Positions 23,661 to 32,934 of a stretch of 64,000 nucleotides of DNA are shown here, one piece after another. Numbering within the stretch: position 1 is the first letter of the stretch; each line of letters begins with the position of its first letter. The DNA is from ZC4RG30 sp046047615 (GTDB taxonomy: Bacteria > Pseudomonadota > Gammaproteobacteria > Steroidobacterales > Steroidobacteraceae), in assembly GCA_046047615.1 (NCBI GenBank), contig JBJOHO010000089.1, positions 1-64,000 on the forward strand. The letters run 5' to 3'. A program made the translations under genes and the position numbers. The notes beneath the pieces are model-generated. The model had not been told where the DNA came from. It saw only the letters and a program-made list of their open reading frames with translations, and searched no databases.

Positions 23661-24680
23661 GTGTCCGTCATCACCATCGCCACCGAACCGGCTACCGAGG
23701 GTGTGCTGCACGTCCCACGGGGCTTGGGTCTGCATTTGGGCGGTCGACTGGAAGACCTGCGGATCGCATGGCGCCTGACCGGCGAGGCCGGCCTGCCCGT
23801 CGTGGTCGCCTTGGGCGGCATCTCGGCCTCGCGCCACGTGCACGGCCTGCACCAGGGCCAGCGCGGCTGGTGGCATGAAGTGGTCGGTCCCGGCAAAGCG
23901 CTCGACACACGGCACCTGCGCATCCTGGGCATGGACTTCCTGGGCGGCAGCCATGGCTCCACCCACCCTGTGCGCGGGGAGGCGTTTCCGCGCATCGCCA
24001 GCATGGACCAGGCCGAGGCCCTGGCGTTGCTGCTCGATCATTTGCAGTTGCCCCGGATCCGCGCGGTCGTGGGGGCCTCTTACGGCGGGATGGTGGCGCT
24101 GGCCTTCGGCCAACGCCATCCTGGGCGTGTGGAGCGTCTGGTGGTGATCAGCGCTGCCGATGGCCCACATCCCATGGCCACCGCCTGGCGCAGCGTGCAG
24201 CGCGCGATCGTACGCTTCGGCCTGCAGACCGGCGAGCCGGCGCAAGGCATGCAGATCGCGCGGGCGCTGGCCATGTCCACCTACCGCAGCCCGGAGGAAT
24301 TCTCGGCACGCTTCCGGGGCCCGCCGCGCATCAACGACGCCCAGGTGAGCTTTCCCGTCGAGGACTACCTCTATGCCCGCGGCCGCGATTACGCCGCGCG
24401 GTATCTGCCGGAATCCTATCTGTGCCTGTCCGAATCCATCGATCTTCACCAGGTCGATGCCAGCGCCATCCCGGTGCCTGCCGAAGTCGTCGCCGTGCGC
24501 GAGGACCAGCTGGTGCCACTGGCCGACATGCGGGCTCTGGCCGCCCGACTGCCCGCAGCGCAACTGCATGAGGTCAGCTCGGTGTATGGCCACGACGCCT
24601 TCCTCAAGGAAGCCGAACAACTCAAGCCCGTGCTGGCGATCCTCGCCCGCGGCGACCTGCCGGAGACCGACCATGACTGA
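23661..24680 (+). CDS. metX: homoserine O-acyltransferase (MetX type)
   Basis: An alpha/beta-hydrolase-fold enzyme that activates homoserine by acylation (acetyl or succinyl) for methionine synthesis. The nucleophile elbow is GASYGGMVALAFGQRHP. The acid is the Asp in VREDQLVPL and the base the His in VYGHDAFLKE. I chose the GTG at 23661 behind GAGG, giving 339 residues, somewhat shorter than typical 370-residue MetX. Xanthomonad MetX-like enzymes are reported to prefer succinyl-CoA, so the acyl donor cannot be assumed. It overlaps metB by 8 bases and sits behind a SAM riboswitch. Confidence 0.88.
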   Translation: MSVITIATEPATEGVLHVPRGLGLHLGGRLEDLRIAWRLTGEAGLPVVVALGGISASRHVHGLHQGQRGWWHEVVGPGKALDTRHLRILGMDFLGGSHGSTHPVRGEAFPRIASMDQAEALALLLDHLQLPRIRAVVGASYGGMVALAFGQRHPGRVERLVVISAADGPHPMATAWRSVQRAIVRFGLQTGEPAQGMQIARALAMSTYRSPEEFSARFRGPPRINDAQVSFPVEDYLYARGRDYAARYLPESYLCLSESIDLHQVDASAIPVPAEVVAVREDQLVPLADMRALAARLPAAQLHEVSSVYGHDAFLKEAEQLKPVLAILARGDLPETDHD

Positions 24681-25839
24681 CCCTGCCACTGCCCACCTGA
24701 CCACGCGCGCCGTGCGCGCGGGCCTGGAGTCCGACCCCGTCACGGGCGCCGTGGTGCCCCCACTGCACCTCACCTCCAACTTCACGTTCAAGGGCTACGG
24801 CGAGAAGCGCAAGTACGACTACTCGCGCTCGGGCAACCCCACCCGCGATCTGCTCGGCGATGCGCTGGCCGACCTGGAGGGCGGATACGGCGGCATCATC
24901 ACCTCCACCGGCATGTCGGCGATCACGGTGCTCGGGCACCTTCTGCCGCAGGGTGCCCGCATCGTGGCACCCCACGACTGCTACGGCGGCACCTATCGAC
25001 TGTTCGCCGCCTGGCAGCGGCGCGGCGAACTGCAGGTGGATTTCGTGCGCTTCGCCGACGAGGCCGCGCTGGACGCGGCGCTGGCACAACCGACGGCCCT
25101 GCTATGGATCGAGACACCCAGCAACCCGCTGCTGCGGGTCACCGACATCGAGCGCTGGGCCCGACGGGCCCATGAGGTCGGTGCGCTGGTCGCCGTGGAC
25201 AACACCTTCCTCTCGCCGCTGTGGCAGCGACCCCTCGCGTTGGGTGCCGATCTGGTCGTGCACTCCACGACCAAATACCTCAATGGCCACAGCGACGTCG
25301 TGGGCGGGGCGGTCGTGTCCGCGCGCCAGGAACTGCACGAGCAGGTGGCCTGGTGGGCAAACTGCCTGGGCCTTACCGGTGCGCCCTTCGACAGCTACAT
25401 GACCTTGCGCGGCCTGCGCACCTTGGATGCACGACTCGCGGTGCATGGTCGCAACGCCTGCGAACTGGCCGCGTGGCTGGCCGAGCAGGCCGGTGTGGCG
25501 AAGGTCTACTACCCGGGCCTGCCGCAGCACCCGGAACATGAACTGGCACGACGCCAGCAGCAAGGCTTTGGCGCCATGGTCAGTTTCGAACTGGCAGGCG
25601 GCATTCCCGCCGTGCAACGCTTCGTCGACGGCCTGCACTATTTCTCGTTGGCCGAGTCGCTGGGCGGCGTGGAAAGCCTGATCGCGCATCCGGCGAGCAT
25701 GACCCACGCGGCGATGGATCCCACGGCCCGCGAGGCCGCAGGACTGGTGGATGGCCTGCTGCGGCTGTCAATCGGCATCGAAAACGTCGAGGACCTGCGC
25801 GCAGACCTGGCCGCGGCGCTGCAGCGCGCACGCGGCTGA
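24673..25839 (+). CDS. metB: cystathionine gamma-synthase
   Basis: A PLP enzyme of the Cys/Met metabolism family that joins O-acylhomoserine with cysteine to give cystathionine. The 388-residue protein has YDYSRSGNPTRDLL, the phosphate loop TSTGMSAITVLGHLLP, WIETPSNPLLRVTDI, and the PLP lysine in VHSTTKYLNGHSDVVGG. The C-terminal substrate segment is SLGGVESLIAHPASMTHA. It could alternatively use sulfide (MetZ activity), but the SRSGNPTRD and LLRVTDI wording fits MetB. The ATG at 24673 lies inside the end of metX. Confidence 0.9.
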   Translation: MTDPATAHLTTRAVRAGLESDPVTGAVVPPLHLTSNFTFKGYGEKRKYDYSRSGNPTRDLLGDALADLEGGYGGIITSTGMSAITVLGHLLPQGARIVAPHDCYGGTYRLFAAWQRRGELQVDFVRFADEAALDAALAQPTALLWIETPSNPLLRVTDIERWARRAHEVGALVAVDNTFLSPLWQRPLALGADLVVHSTTKYLNGHSDVVGGAVVSARQELHEQVAWWANCLGLTGAPFDSYMTLRGLRTLDARLAVHGRNACELAAWLAEQAGVAKVYYPGLPQHPEHELARRQQQGFGAMVSFELAGGIPAVQRFVDGLHYFSLAESLGGVESLIAHPASMTHAAMDPTAREAAGLVDGLLRLSIGIENVEDLRADLAAALQRARG

Positions 25840-25854
25840 CCGCAGGGACGGTCC

Positions 25855-26238
25855 TCAGGCTGGCGGCGGCGCGACGAAGAACGCCGCCAGCTTGTTGCCG
25901 TCAGGATCGCGGAAATAGGCGCCGTAATAACCACCCGCACCACGCGGTCCCGGGGCGCCTTCATCCTTCGCCCCCAAGGCCAGCGCCTGCCGGTGCAGCG
26001 CGTCCACCTTGTCGGTGCTGTCCATCGCCAGCGCCACCATCGTGCCATTGCCCGCAGTGGCCGGCTGGCCATCGAAGGGCTTGCACACCGACAGTCCGGG
26101 CGACCCGGGTCCGGCGGACCACGCCACCGAGCGCTCGCTGGCCATGAAGCGGCCCACGCCGATGCTGCCGAACAGCGCATCGTAGAACGCGGCGGCCCGC
26201 TCCAGGTCGTTGGTCCCCAAGGTGATGTATCCGATCAT
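25855..26238 (-). CDS. VOC-superfamily (glyoxalase/bleomycin-resistance-like) protein
   Basis: A 127-residue protein with one pair of beta-alpha-beta-beta-beta modules of the vicinal-oxygen-chelate fold. It starts MIGYITLGTNDLERAAAFYDALF and ends YYGAYFRDPDGNKLAAFFV, the typical edge strands. Possible metal ligands are limited, and the first strand lacks the usual His (ITLGTND). The enzyme activity is unknown. The ATG overlaps the leuB stop by 4 bases (ATGA), so it is translated as the last gene of the branched-chain amino-acid operon. Whether it has a role in that pathway is not evident. Confidence 0.82.
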   Translation of the reverse strand: MIGYITLGTNDLERAAAFYDALFGSIGVGRFMASERSVAWSAGPGSPGLSVCKPFDGQPATAGNGTMVALAMDSTDKVDALHRQALALGAKDEGAPGPRGAGGYYGAYFRDPDGNKLAAFFVAPPPA

Positions 26239-27317
26239 GGCGTTCCGGCTCCGAGTTCCGCGAGGATGAGATCACCCGCCTCGCGGGTGCTGACGGCCTT
26301 GCCACCATTGACGGCAGGACTGGCGATGTCCGCGGTGCGCAGGCCCTTGTCGATGGCCCGGCTGACCGCCGCCTCTATCGCCTGTGCCTCGGTCTCGAGG
26401 CCCAGCGAGTGGCGCAGCAGCAATGCCGCACTGAGGATCGTGCCGATCGGGTTGGCGATGCCCTTGCCGGCGATGTCCGGGGCAGAACCATGGATGGGTT
26501 CGTACAGGCCACGGCGGCCGTCACCCAGCGAGGCCGACGGCGAAACGCCCAGCGAACCGGCCAGCATCGAGGCCTCGTCGGTGAGGATGTCGCCGAACAT
26601 GTTTTCGGTGACGATCACGTCGAAGTCGGCTGGGCGGCGGATCAGGTGCATGGCCGCCGAATCGACCAGCGCGTGCTCGAAGGCCACGTCGGGAAACTCG
26701 CGGGTCATCACGCGCGTGACCACTTCGCGCCACAGGCGCGAGGTCTCCAGCACGTTGCTCTTGTCGATGGAGGTGAGCTTGCGACGCCGTCCCTGTGCGA
26801 GCCGTGCAGCCACGCGCGTGACACGTTCCACCTCGGCCACCGTGTAACTGCACAGGTCGCTGGCCGAATCAGCGTCGCGCGTCTTCGCCCCGAAGTAGAT
26901 GCCGCCGGTCAGCTCACGCACGAACACCAGGTCGACCCCCTCGAGGATCTCCGGTTTCAGCGTCGAGGCCGAACGCAGGGCAGGGTGGACGGCCACCGGC
27001 CGCAGGTTGGCATAGACCCCCAGTTCACGGCGCAAACGCAGCAAGCCCTGTTCAGGACGCACCTTGGCATCCGGTGCGCTCCACTTCGGGCCACCTATGG
27101 CCCCCAGCAGGATGGCGTCGCCATCCAGACAGGCCTGCAGCGTATCGGCCGGCAACGGATCGCCCGTCAGGTCGATGGCCACGCCACCGAAGGGCTTTTC
27201 GACGAGGGCAAACTCGTGGCCGAAGCGCGCTTCGATGGCGCGCAGGGCGCGCACACCTTCAGCCGTGACTTCGGGGCCGATGCCGTCGCCCCCCAGGACC
27301 GTGATCCGCGCCTTCAT
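26235..27317 (-). CDS. leuB: 3-isopropylmalate dehydrogenase
   Basis: NAD- and Mg-dependent oxidative decarboxylation of 3-isopropylmalate in leucine synthesis. The 360-residue protein starts ITVLGGDGIGPEVTAEGVRAL. It has RPEQGLLRLRRELGVYANLRP for substrate binding, SIDKSNVLETSRLWREVV, the metal-binding VTENMFGDILTDEASMLAGS and PIHGSAPDIAGKGIANP. It overlaps leuD by 4 bases and the VOC gene by 4 bases. Confidence 0.97.
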   Translation of the reverse strand: MKARITVLGGDGIGPEVTAEGVRALRAIEARFGHEFALVEKPFGGVAIDLTGDPLPADTLQACLDGDAILLGAIGGPKWSAPDAKVRPEQGLLRLRRELGVYANLRPVAVHPALRSASTLKPEILEGVDLVFVRELTGGIYFGAKTRDADSASDLCSYTVAEVERVTRVAARLAQGRRRKLTSIDKSNVLETSRLWREVVTRVMTREFPDVAFEHALVDSAAMHLIRRPADFDVIVTENMFGDILTDEASMLAGSLGVSPSASLGDGRRGLYEPIHGSAPDIAGKGIANPIGTILSAALLLRHSLGLETEAQAIEAAVSRAIDKGLRTADIASPAVNGGKAVSTREAGDLILAELGAGTP

Positions 27318-27901
27318 GCCTTCACCTTGCCCGTCTTGCGCTCATACGCGGCGATCTCTGCATCCTTGGACAGCAGGTAGCCCAACTGGTCGACGCCATT
27401 GAGCAGGCACACCCGCGCGAAGGGTTCGATGGGGAACTTCACGACGCGGCCATCGGGCAGCGTCAACGTGGTGGCCTCCAGATCGATCTCGACCCCGGCG
27501 CCGGGATTCGCCAGCAGCCAGGCATGCGTCGCCTCGTCCACCACGAGCGGCAACAGGCCGTTCTTCAGGGAGTTCGAGCGGAAGATGTCCGCGATCTCGG
27601 TGCTGATGACCGCCTTGAAGCCATAGTCGAGCAGCGCCCACGGAGCATGCTCACGCGAGGAGCCGCAACCGAAGTTGCGGCCGCCGACAAGCACGCTGCA
27701 CCCCTTGGCCTGGGGCTGGTTGAGCACGAACGATGGGTTGTCGCTGCCATCGGCGTTGTAGCGCCAGTCCGCGAACAGGTTCCTGCCGAAGCCTTCGCGC
27801 GTGGTCGCGCGCAGGAACCGCGCGGGGATGATCTGGTCGGTGTCGATGTCGCTCGACGGGATCACCGCCGTGCGCGACGTGAACTTGCGGATCGGTTCCA
27901 T
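27314..27901 (-). CDS. leuD: 3-isopropylmalate dehydratase small subunit
   Basis: Forms isopropylmalate isomerase with LeuC. The 195-residue protein has IPSSDIDTDQIIPARFL near the start and the signature VGGRNFGCGSSREHAPWALLDYGFKAVI. I chose the ATG at 27901, which overlaps the leuC stop by one base (TGATG). A longer frame to 28099 lies within leuC and is a shadow. The C-terminus overlaps leuB by 4 bases. Confidence 0.96.
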   Translation of the reverse strand: MEPIRKFTSRTAVIPSSDIDTDQIIPARFLRATTREGFGRNLFADWRYNADGSDNPSFVLNQPQAKGCSVLVGGRNFGCGSSREHAPWALLDYGFKAVISTEIADIFRSNSLKNGLLPLVVDEATHAWLLANPGAGVEIDLEATTLTLPDGRVVKFPIEPFARVCLLNGVDQLGYLLSKDAEIAAYERKTGKVKA

Positions 27902-29307
27902 CACAGCACCTCGCGCGGATCGGTGATGCGGCCACGCACGGCGCTGGCCGCGGCGGTGGCAGGGCTGGCGAGGATCGTGCGCGCCCCGGGGCCCTGGCGG
28001 CCCTCGAAGTTGCGATTGCTGGTGCTCACCGAATACTTGCCGGGATCGACGGTGTCGCCATTCATCCCCAGGCACATCGAGCAGCCGGACTCGCGCCACT
28101 CCGCGCCGGCATCACGGAAAACCCGGTCCAGACCTTCGGCCTCCGCCTGCTTCTTGATCTGCTGTGACCCTGGCACGACCAGCATCTGCACGCCCGGTGC
28201 GACCCTGTGTCCCCTCAGCACCGCCGCAGCGGCGCGCAGATCGGTCAGACGGGAATTGGTGCAGCTGCCGATGAACACGACGTCGACTTTCTGCTCGGCG
28301 ATCTTCTGGCCGGACGCCAGGCCCATGTAGGCCAGCGCCTTCTCGAAGACCGGATCGTTGGGTCGGGAAGGCACGGTGCCGCTCACCGGCATCACCATGC
28401 CCGGATGCGTGCCGTAGGTGATCATCGGCTCGATGACAGAAGCGTCCAGATCGACTTCCGCATCGAAGCGCGCGCCGTCGTCACTGGCCAGGGCACGCCA
28501 GTCCGCAACCGCCTGGTCCCAGGCGGCGCCCTGCGGCGCACGCGGACGGCCTTTCAGGTACTCGAAGGTGACGTCGTCGGGCGCCACCATGCCCGCGCGG
28601 GCACCGGCCTCGATCGACATGTTGCAGATCGTCATGCGCTCATCCATCGACAGGGCCCGGATCGCCTCGCCACGGTACTCGAGCACGTATCCCGTGCCGC
28701 CGGAGACGCCGATCTTGCCGATGATGGCCAGCACGAGATCCTTGGCCGTCACGCCCGGACGCAGTCGGCCGGAAACGTTGATGGCCATCGTCCTGGGCTT
28801 GCGTTGCAGCAGGCACTGCGTCGCGAACACATGGCCCACTTCCGTCGTGCCGATGCCGAAGGCGAGGGCGCCGAAGGCACCATGCGTGCTGGTGTGGCTG
28901 TCGCCGCAAACGATCGTCTTGCCCGGTTGCGTGGCGCCCAGCTCCGGACCGATGACGTGCACGATGCCGCGCTGGTCGTGCCGCAGGCCGAGCAGTTCGA
29001 CCCCGAACTCCGCGCAGTTCTTTTCCAGCGCCCTGATCTGCTTCGCGGCGGACTCGATCGTGATCGGCGCATTGCCGAAGACCTGCTCCGTGCGCGTCGG
29101 CGTGGAATGGTCCATCGTCGCCAGCGTCAGGTCGGCACGGCGCAGTTTCAGGCCCCGCGCACGCAGTTCGCTGAAGGCCTGCGGCGACGTGACTTCGTGG
29201 ATCAGGTGCAGGTCGATGAACAGGACGGCCGGCGTGTCGGCCGTCTCGGGAACCACCTCGTGGCGTTCCCAGACTTTCTGGAACAAGGTCTTGGGCTGTG
29301 TGTTCAT
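27901..29307 (-). CDS. leuC: 3-isopropylmalate dehydratase large subunit
   Basis: Aconitase-family [4Fe-4S] subunit that isomerises 2- to 3-isopropylmalate. The 468-residue protein has LFIDLHLIHEVTSPQAFSEL and VCGDSHTSTHGAFGALAFGIGT. Cluster ligands are the Cys in VFIGSCTNSRLTDLRAA and the pair in SGCSMCLGMNGD. I chose the start MNTQPKTLFQKVWERHEVV at 29307; an upstream ATG at 29376 adds 23 residues that overlap ilvE. It lies 16 bases after the ilvE stop. Confidence 0.97.
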   Translation of the reverse strand: MNTQPKTLFQKVWERHEVVPETADTPAVLFIDLHLIHEVTSPQAFSELRARGLKLRRADLTLATMDHSTPTRTEQVFGNAPITIESAAKQIRALEKNCAEFGVELLGLRHDQRGIVHVIGPELGATQPGKTIVCGDSHTSTHGAFGALAFGIGTTEVGHVFATQCLLQRKPRTMAINVSGRLRPGVTAKDLVLAIIGKIGVSGGTGYVLEYRGEAIRALSMDERMTICNMSIEAGARAGMVAPDDVTFEYLKGRPRAPQGAAWDQAVADWRALASDDGARFDAEVDLDASVIEPMITYGTHPGMVMPVSGTVPSRPNDPVFEKALAYMGLASGQKIAEQKVDVVFIGSCTNSRLTDLRAAAAVLRGHRVAPGVQMLVVPGSQQIKKQAEAEGLDRVFRDAGAEWRESGCSMCLGMNGDTVDPGKYSVSTSNRNFEGRQGPGARTILASPATAAASAVRGRITDPREVL

Positions 29308-29323
29308 GGGATGCAGGTTCACG

Positions 29324-30259
29324 TCATTTGTCGCCGACGGGCTGCAACCAGCCATGCGGGTCGGGTGTCGTGCCATTGAACAGCCCGAAGAAGGCGTCCT
29401 GGATGGCCTTGGTGATGGGGCCGCGCTTGCCTTCGCCCACTTCCAGGCGATCGACCGAGCGCACCGGCGTGACCTCGGCGGCCGTGCCGGTCATGAAGAT
29501 CTCATCGGCGATATAGAGCATCTCGCGCGGAATCGACGTTTCACGCACTTCATGACCGAGGCCGCGTGCCAGCGTCATGACGGTGTCGCGCGTGATGCCG
29601 CTGAGCACCGAGTGCGCCAGGCCCGGTGTGTACAACACGCCGTCGCGGATCACGAACAGGTTCTCGCCGGCGCCCTCGGACACCGTGCCATCCGGCGACA
29701 GGCCGATGCCCTCGGCGAAGCCCAGGCGCTTGGCCTCATAGCTGATCAACTGGCTGGAAAGATAATTGCCGCCGGCCTTGGCCAAGGCGGGCAGGGTGTT
29801 CGGGGCCACGCGCTGCCACGACGAGACACACACGTCCACGCCCTGTTCCTCGCTGCCGGCGCCCAGGTACTTGCCCCATTCCCAGGCCGCGATCGCGGTT
29901 TCCACGGGCGGGTCGACCTTCGGCGCGACACCGATCTCGCCATAGCCGCGGAACACGACCGGACGCAGGTAGGCCCCATTGACCAGGTTGTTGACGCGCA
30001 CCACCTCGCGGCAGGCATCGTTGATCTGCTGCTGCGAGTAGGGAATGGCAATGCGGTAGATCTTGGCCGACTCGAACAGGCGGCGGGTGTGCTCGCGCAG
30101 GCGGAAGATGATGAGGCCTTTCGGCGTCGGATAGGCGCGGACGCCCTCGAACACCGACGAACCATAGTGCAGCGCATGCGACAGCACGTGCGTCGTGGCC
30201 TGCGCCCAAGGCACAAGACCGCCGTTGAACCAGATGTATTGCGTAGCCGGAATGGGCAT
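29324..30259 (-). CDS. ilvE: branched-chain amino-acid aminotransferase
   Basis: A class IV PLP aminotransferase making Leu, Ile and Val from their 2-oxo acids. The 311-residue protein starts IWFNGGLVPWAQATTHVLSHALHYGSSVFEG, typical of IlvE. It has GNYLSSQLISYEAKRLGFAEGIGL, where the PLP lysine is expected in YEAKRLG, and the cofactor loop SEGAGENLFVIRDG. The GTAAEVTPVRSVD segment is also conserved. It sits between leuA (11-base gap) and leuC. Confidence 0.95.
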   Translation of the reverse strand: MPIPATQYIWFNGGLVPWAQATTHVLSHALHYGSSVFEGVRAYPTPKGLIIFRLREHTRRLFESAKIYRIAIPYSQQQINDACREVVRVNNLVNGAYLRPVVFRGYGEIGVAPKVDPPVETAIAAWEWGKYLGAGSEEQGVDVCVSSWQRVAPNTLPALAKAGGNYLSSQLISYEAKRLGFAEGIGLSPDGTVSEGAGENLFVIRDGVLYTPGLAHSVLSGITRDTVMTLARGLGHEVRETSIPREMLYIADEIFMTGTAAEVTPVRSVDRLEVGEGKRGPITKAIQDAFFGLFNGTTPDPHGWLQPVGDK

Positions 30260-30270
30260 GGGTCTTTCCT

Positions 30271-31857
30271 TCAGACAGCCGTCTGGGCGTCGCGGACTTG
30301 CGGGCCGCGCTCGGCGACGGCGGGTTGGCGCAGCGGGTTGCGCTGCGCGAGCTCGATGCGGTTGATGACCTCGAGCAGCGCCAGCGCGGCGCCCTCGACG
30401 ATATTGGTGTGAAGCGCCGTGCCACGGTGCGTGCGCCCGGCGTGCTCCACGTCGATGACGGCCTCGCCCTGGGCGTCCTCGCCCTCACTGACGCTGCGGA
30501 CCTCGAAACTGCGCACCTGGACCGACACACCGGCCGCTGCCTCGACAGCCTTGCAGGCCGCATCGACCGGCCCGTCCCCGGTCGCCGAAGCCGCGACCCG
30601 GCGGCCGTCAGTATGGACCAGCCCGACCTCGGCACTGGCGGGCGCGTCAGTGCGCGACATGCAGGCCAGCGACTGCAATTTCCAAGGCCCGCCCTCGTGC
30701 CCCTCGGCATCCAGGACCAGCGCCTCGATGTCGCCGTCGAACAGTTCCTTCTTGCGGTCGGCCAATGCCTTGAAAGCCTCGAACACCCGGTTGAGCTCTG
30801 CCTCGTCGAGCTCGAACCCCAGACTCCGGACACGTTCGCGGAAGGCGTGGCGGCCGCTGTGCTTGCCCAACACAAGGTGGCTGCGCTGCAGGCCCACGTC
30901 CTCCGGGCGCATGATCTCGTAGGTCTGCGCGTTCTTGAGCATGCCATGCTGGTGGATGCCCGATTCATGCGCGAACGCGTTTTCGCCGACGATGGCCTTG
31001 TTGCGGGGCACCGCCACGCCGATGATGCTTGAGAGCAGCCTCGAGGTCGGATACAGCCGCTGGGTATGGATGCCGGTACGGCACCCGTAATGCGCCTCGC
31101 GTGTGCGCAGCGCCATGACAACTTCTTCGAGTGCACAGTTGCCGGCGCGCTCGCCAATGCCGTTCACCGTGCATTCGACCTGCCGGGCGCCGTTGGCGAC
31201 GGCGGCGAGGCTGTTGGCGACCGCCAGGCCCAGGTCGTCGTGGCAGTGAACGGAAAGGCGCGCGTTGCCGATGCCGCGCACATGCTGACGCAGGTAGCGG
31301 AACACTTCGCCGAATTCGTCCGGCACCGTATAGCCCACGGTGTCGGGGATGTTGATCGTGGTCGCGCCCGCCTCGATGACGGCCTCGACGACTTCGGCGA
31401 GGAAGTCGAGCTCGGTGCGCGAAGCGTCTTCAGGAGAGAACTCGACGTCGTCACAGTGTTCGCGCGCCCACCGCACGCCCTGCACGGCGCGACGGATGAT
31501 CTCCTCGCGCGCCATGCCGAGCTTGAATTCGCGGTGGATGGCGCTGGTCGCCAGGAACACGTGCAGGCGGCCACGTGCCGCCGGCTTGATCGCCTTGGCG
31601 GCAATCTCGATGTCGTCGCGCGTGCAACGGGCCAAGCCGGCGATGACCGGCCCCTGCACGGCGGATGCGACGGCCTCCACGGCGGCGAAGTCGCCCCGGG
31701 AGGCCGCCGGGAACCCGGCCTCGATGATGTCGACGCCGAGTTCGGCGAGGGCATGGGCGACCCGCAGCTTTTCCGGCTGCGTCATGCTGCAACCCGGCGA
31801 TTGCTCACCGTCGCGCAACGTGGTGTCGAAGATCAGGACGCGATCGTCACCGGCCAT
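30271..31857 (-). CDS. leuA: 2-isopropylmalate synthase
   Basis: Condenses acetyl-CoA with 2-oxoisovalerate, the first committed leucine step; usually feedback-inhibited by leucine. The 528-residue protein has LIFDTTLRDGEQSPGCSMT and metal-site residues in SVHCHDDLGLAVANSLAAV and GIGERAGNCALEEVVMAL. The regulatory C-terminal LeuA dimer domain starts at about residue 400 (FEVRSVSEGEDAQGEAVIDVE). It lies 24 bases after the ilvC stop in the same operon. Confidence 0.97.
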   Translation of the reverse strand: MAGDDRVLIFDTTLRDGEQSPGCSMTQPEKLRVAHALAELGVDIIEAGFPAASRGDFAAVEAVASAVQGPVIAGLARCTRDDIEIAAKAIKPAARGRLHVFLATSAIHREFKLGMAREEIIRRAVQGVRWAREHCDDVEFSPEDASRTELDFLAEVVEAVIEAGATTINIPDTVGYTVPDEFGEVFRYLRQHVRGIGNARLSVHCHDDLGLAVANSLAAVANGARQVECTVNGIGERAGNCALEEVVMALRTREAHYGCRTGIHTQRLYPTSRLLSSIIGVAVPRNKAIVGENAFAHESGIHQHGMLKNAQTYEIMRPEDVGLQRSHLVLGKHSGRHAFRERVRSLGFELDEAELNRVFEAFKALADRKKELFDGDIEALVLDAEGHEGGPWKLQSLACMSRTDAPASAEVGLVHTDGRRVAASATGDGPVDAACKAVEAAAGVSVQVRSFEVRSVSEGEDAQGEAVIDVEHAGRTHRGTALHTNIVEGAALALLEVINRIELAQRNPLRQPAVAERGPQVRDAQTAV

Positions 31858-31881
31858 GTCCCATCCCCCGCCAGCGCCGGA

Positions 31882-32874
31882 TCAGGCCTTCTCGCCCTTC
31901 AGCCACGGCATGCGGGCGCGCAGCGTGGCTCCGACCTTCTCGATCGGATGGCGCATGTCGGCTTCCATCATGGCGAGATAGTTCTTGCGGCCGGCCTTGT
32001 TTTCCTCGATCCATTCCTTGGCGAACTTGCCCTGCTGGATCTCCTTGAGGACCTTGCCCATTTCCTTCTTGACGCGCGCATCGACAATACGCGGGCCGCG
32101 GGTGAGGTCACCGTATTTGCAGGTCTCGCTGACGAACTGGTGCATCTTGGCCAGGCCGCCCTCGTGGAGCAGATCCACAATGAGCTTCAGTTCGTGGAGA
32201 ACTTCGTAGTAGGCCACTTCGGGCTGGTATCCGGCGTCCACCAGCGTTTCGAAGCCGGCGACGACCAGACCGGTGGAACCGCCGCACAGCACGGCCTGCT
32301 CACCGAACAGGTCCGTCTCGGTCTCCTCGGCAAAGGTGGTCTCGAGCACGCCACCGCGGGTGCCGCCGATGCCATGGGCATAGACCAGCGCCTTGTCGAA
32401 AGCCTTGCCGCTGGCATCCTGGTGCACCGCGATCAGGGCAGGCACGCCGCGACCCTGCTGGAACTGCCGGCGCACCAGGCCACCCGGTCCCTTCGGCGCG
32501 ATCAGCACCACGTCAAGGTCGGCGCGCGGCTTGATCTGCTTGAAATGGATGTTGAAGCCGTGGGCAAACAGCAGCGTGGCGCCCTTGACCAGCTTCGACT
32601 CGATTTGTTCGTAGAGGGCCTTCTGCGGGAAATCCGGGACCAGCATGGCCACCAGCGCGGCGCCCTCGACCGCCTTGACTGGCGTCGTGACCGTCAGGCC
32701 GTCCTTCTTGGCCTGGCGGAAGCTCTTGCCGGCGCGCACGCCGACGACCACGTCGAAGCCGCTGTCCTTGAGGTTCAGCGCATGCGCGCGACCCTGGCTG
32801 CCATAGCCCAGGATGGCGATCTTCGCCTTGCGCAGGGCCTTCTTGTCGACATCTTTCGGTCCGTAGAGACGCAT
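31882..32874 (-). CDS. ilvC: ketol-acid reductoisomerase
   Basis: NADPH- and Mg-dependent isomerisation and reduction of acetolactate or acetohydroxybutyrate. The 330-residue class I enzyme has the Rossmann loop IAILGYGSQGRAHALNLKDSG and the metal site in ETDLFGEQAVLCGG. The C-terminal knot segment contains FVSETCKYGDLTRGPRIVD. I chose the start MRLYGPKDVDKKALRKA at 32874; an upstream ATG at 32919 lies within the terminator hairpin of the leader. It is the first gene of the branched-chain operon. No acetolactate synthase genes (ilvBN, ilvGM) or ilvD are present in the window. Confidence 0.97.
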   Translation of the reverse strand: MRLYGPKDVDKKALRKAKIAILGYGSQGRAHALNLKDSGFDVVVGVRAGKSFRQAKKDGLTVTTPVKAVEGAALVAMLVPDFPQKALYEQIESKLVKGATLLFAHGFNIHFKQIKPRADLDVVLIAPKGPGGLVRRQFQQGRGVPALIAVHQDASGKAFDKALVYAHGIGGTRGGVLETTFAEETETDLFGEQAVLCGGSTGLVVAGFETLVDAGYQPEVAYYEVLHELKLIVDLLHEGGLAKMHQFVSETCKYGDLTRGPRIVDARVKKEMGKVLKEIQQGKFAKEWIEENKAGRKNYLAMMEADMRHPIEKVGATLRARMPWLKGEKA

Positions 32875-32899
32875 CTCGGTTTCACTCCCGTTGAACAAC

Positions 32900-32934
32900 A
32901 AAAAACCCCGCAGCGGCACTGCCGTTGCGGGGTT
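32900..32934 (-). terminator. intrinsic terminator in the ilvC leader (candidate attenuator)
   Basis: On the minus strand, AACCCCGCA (32934-32926) pairs with TGCGGGGTT (32912-32904), with an inner CGGC/GCCG extension, and a run of six T follows. It ends only 26 bases before the ilvC start, inside the operon leader. No minus-strand gene ends upstream of it, and on the plus strand no T-run follows. A terminator placed before the first gene is the mark of transcription attenuation. Confidence 0.75.
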
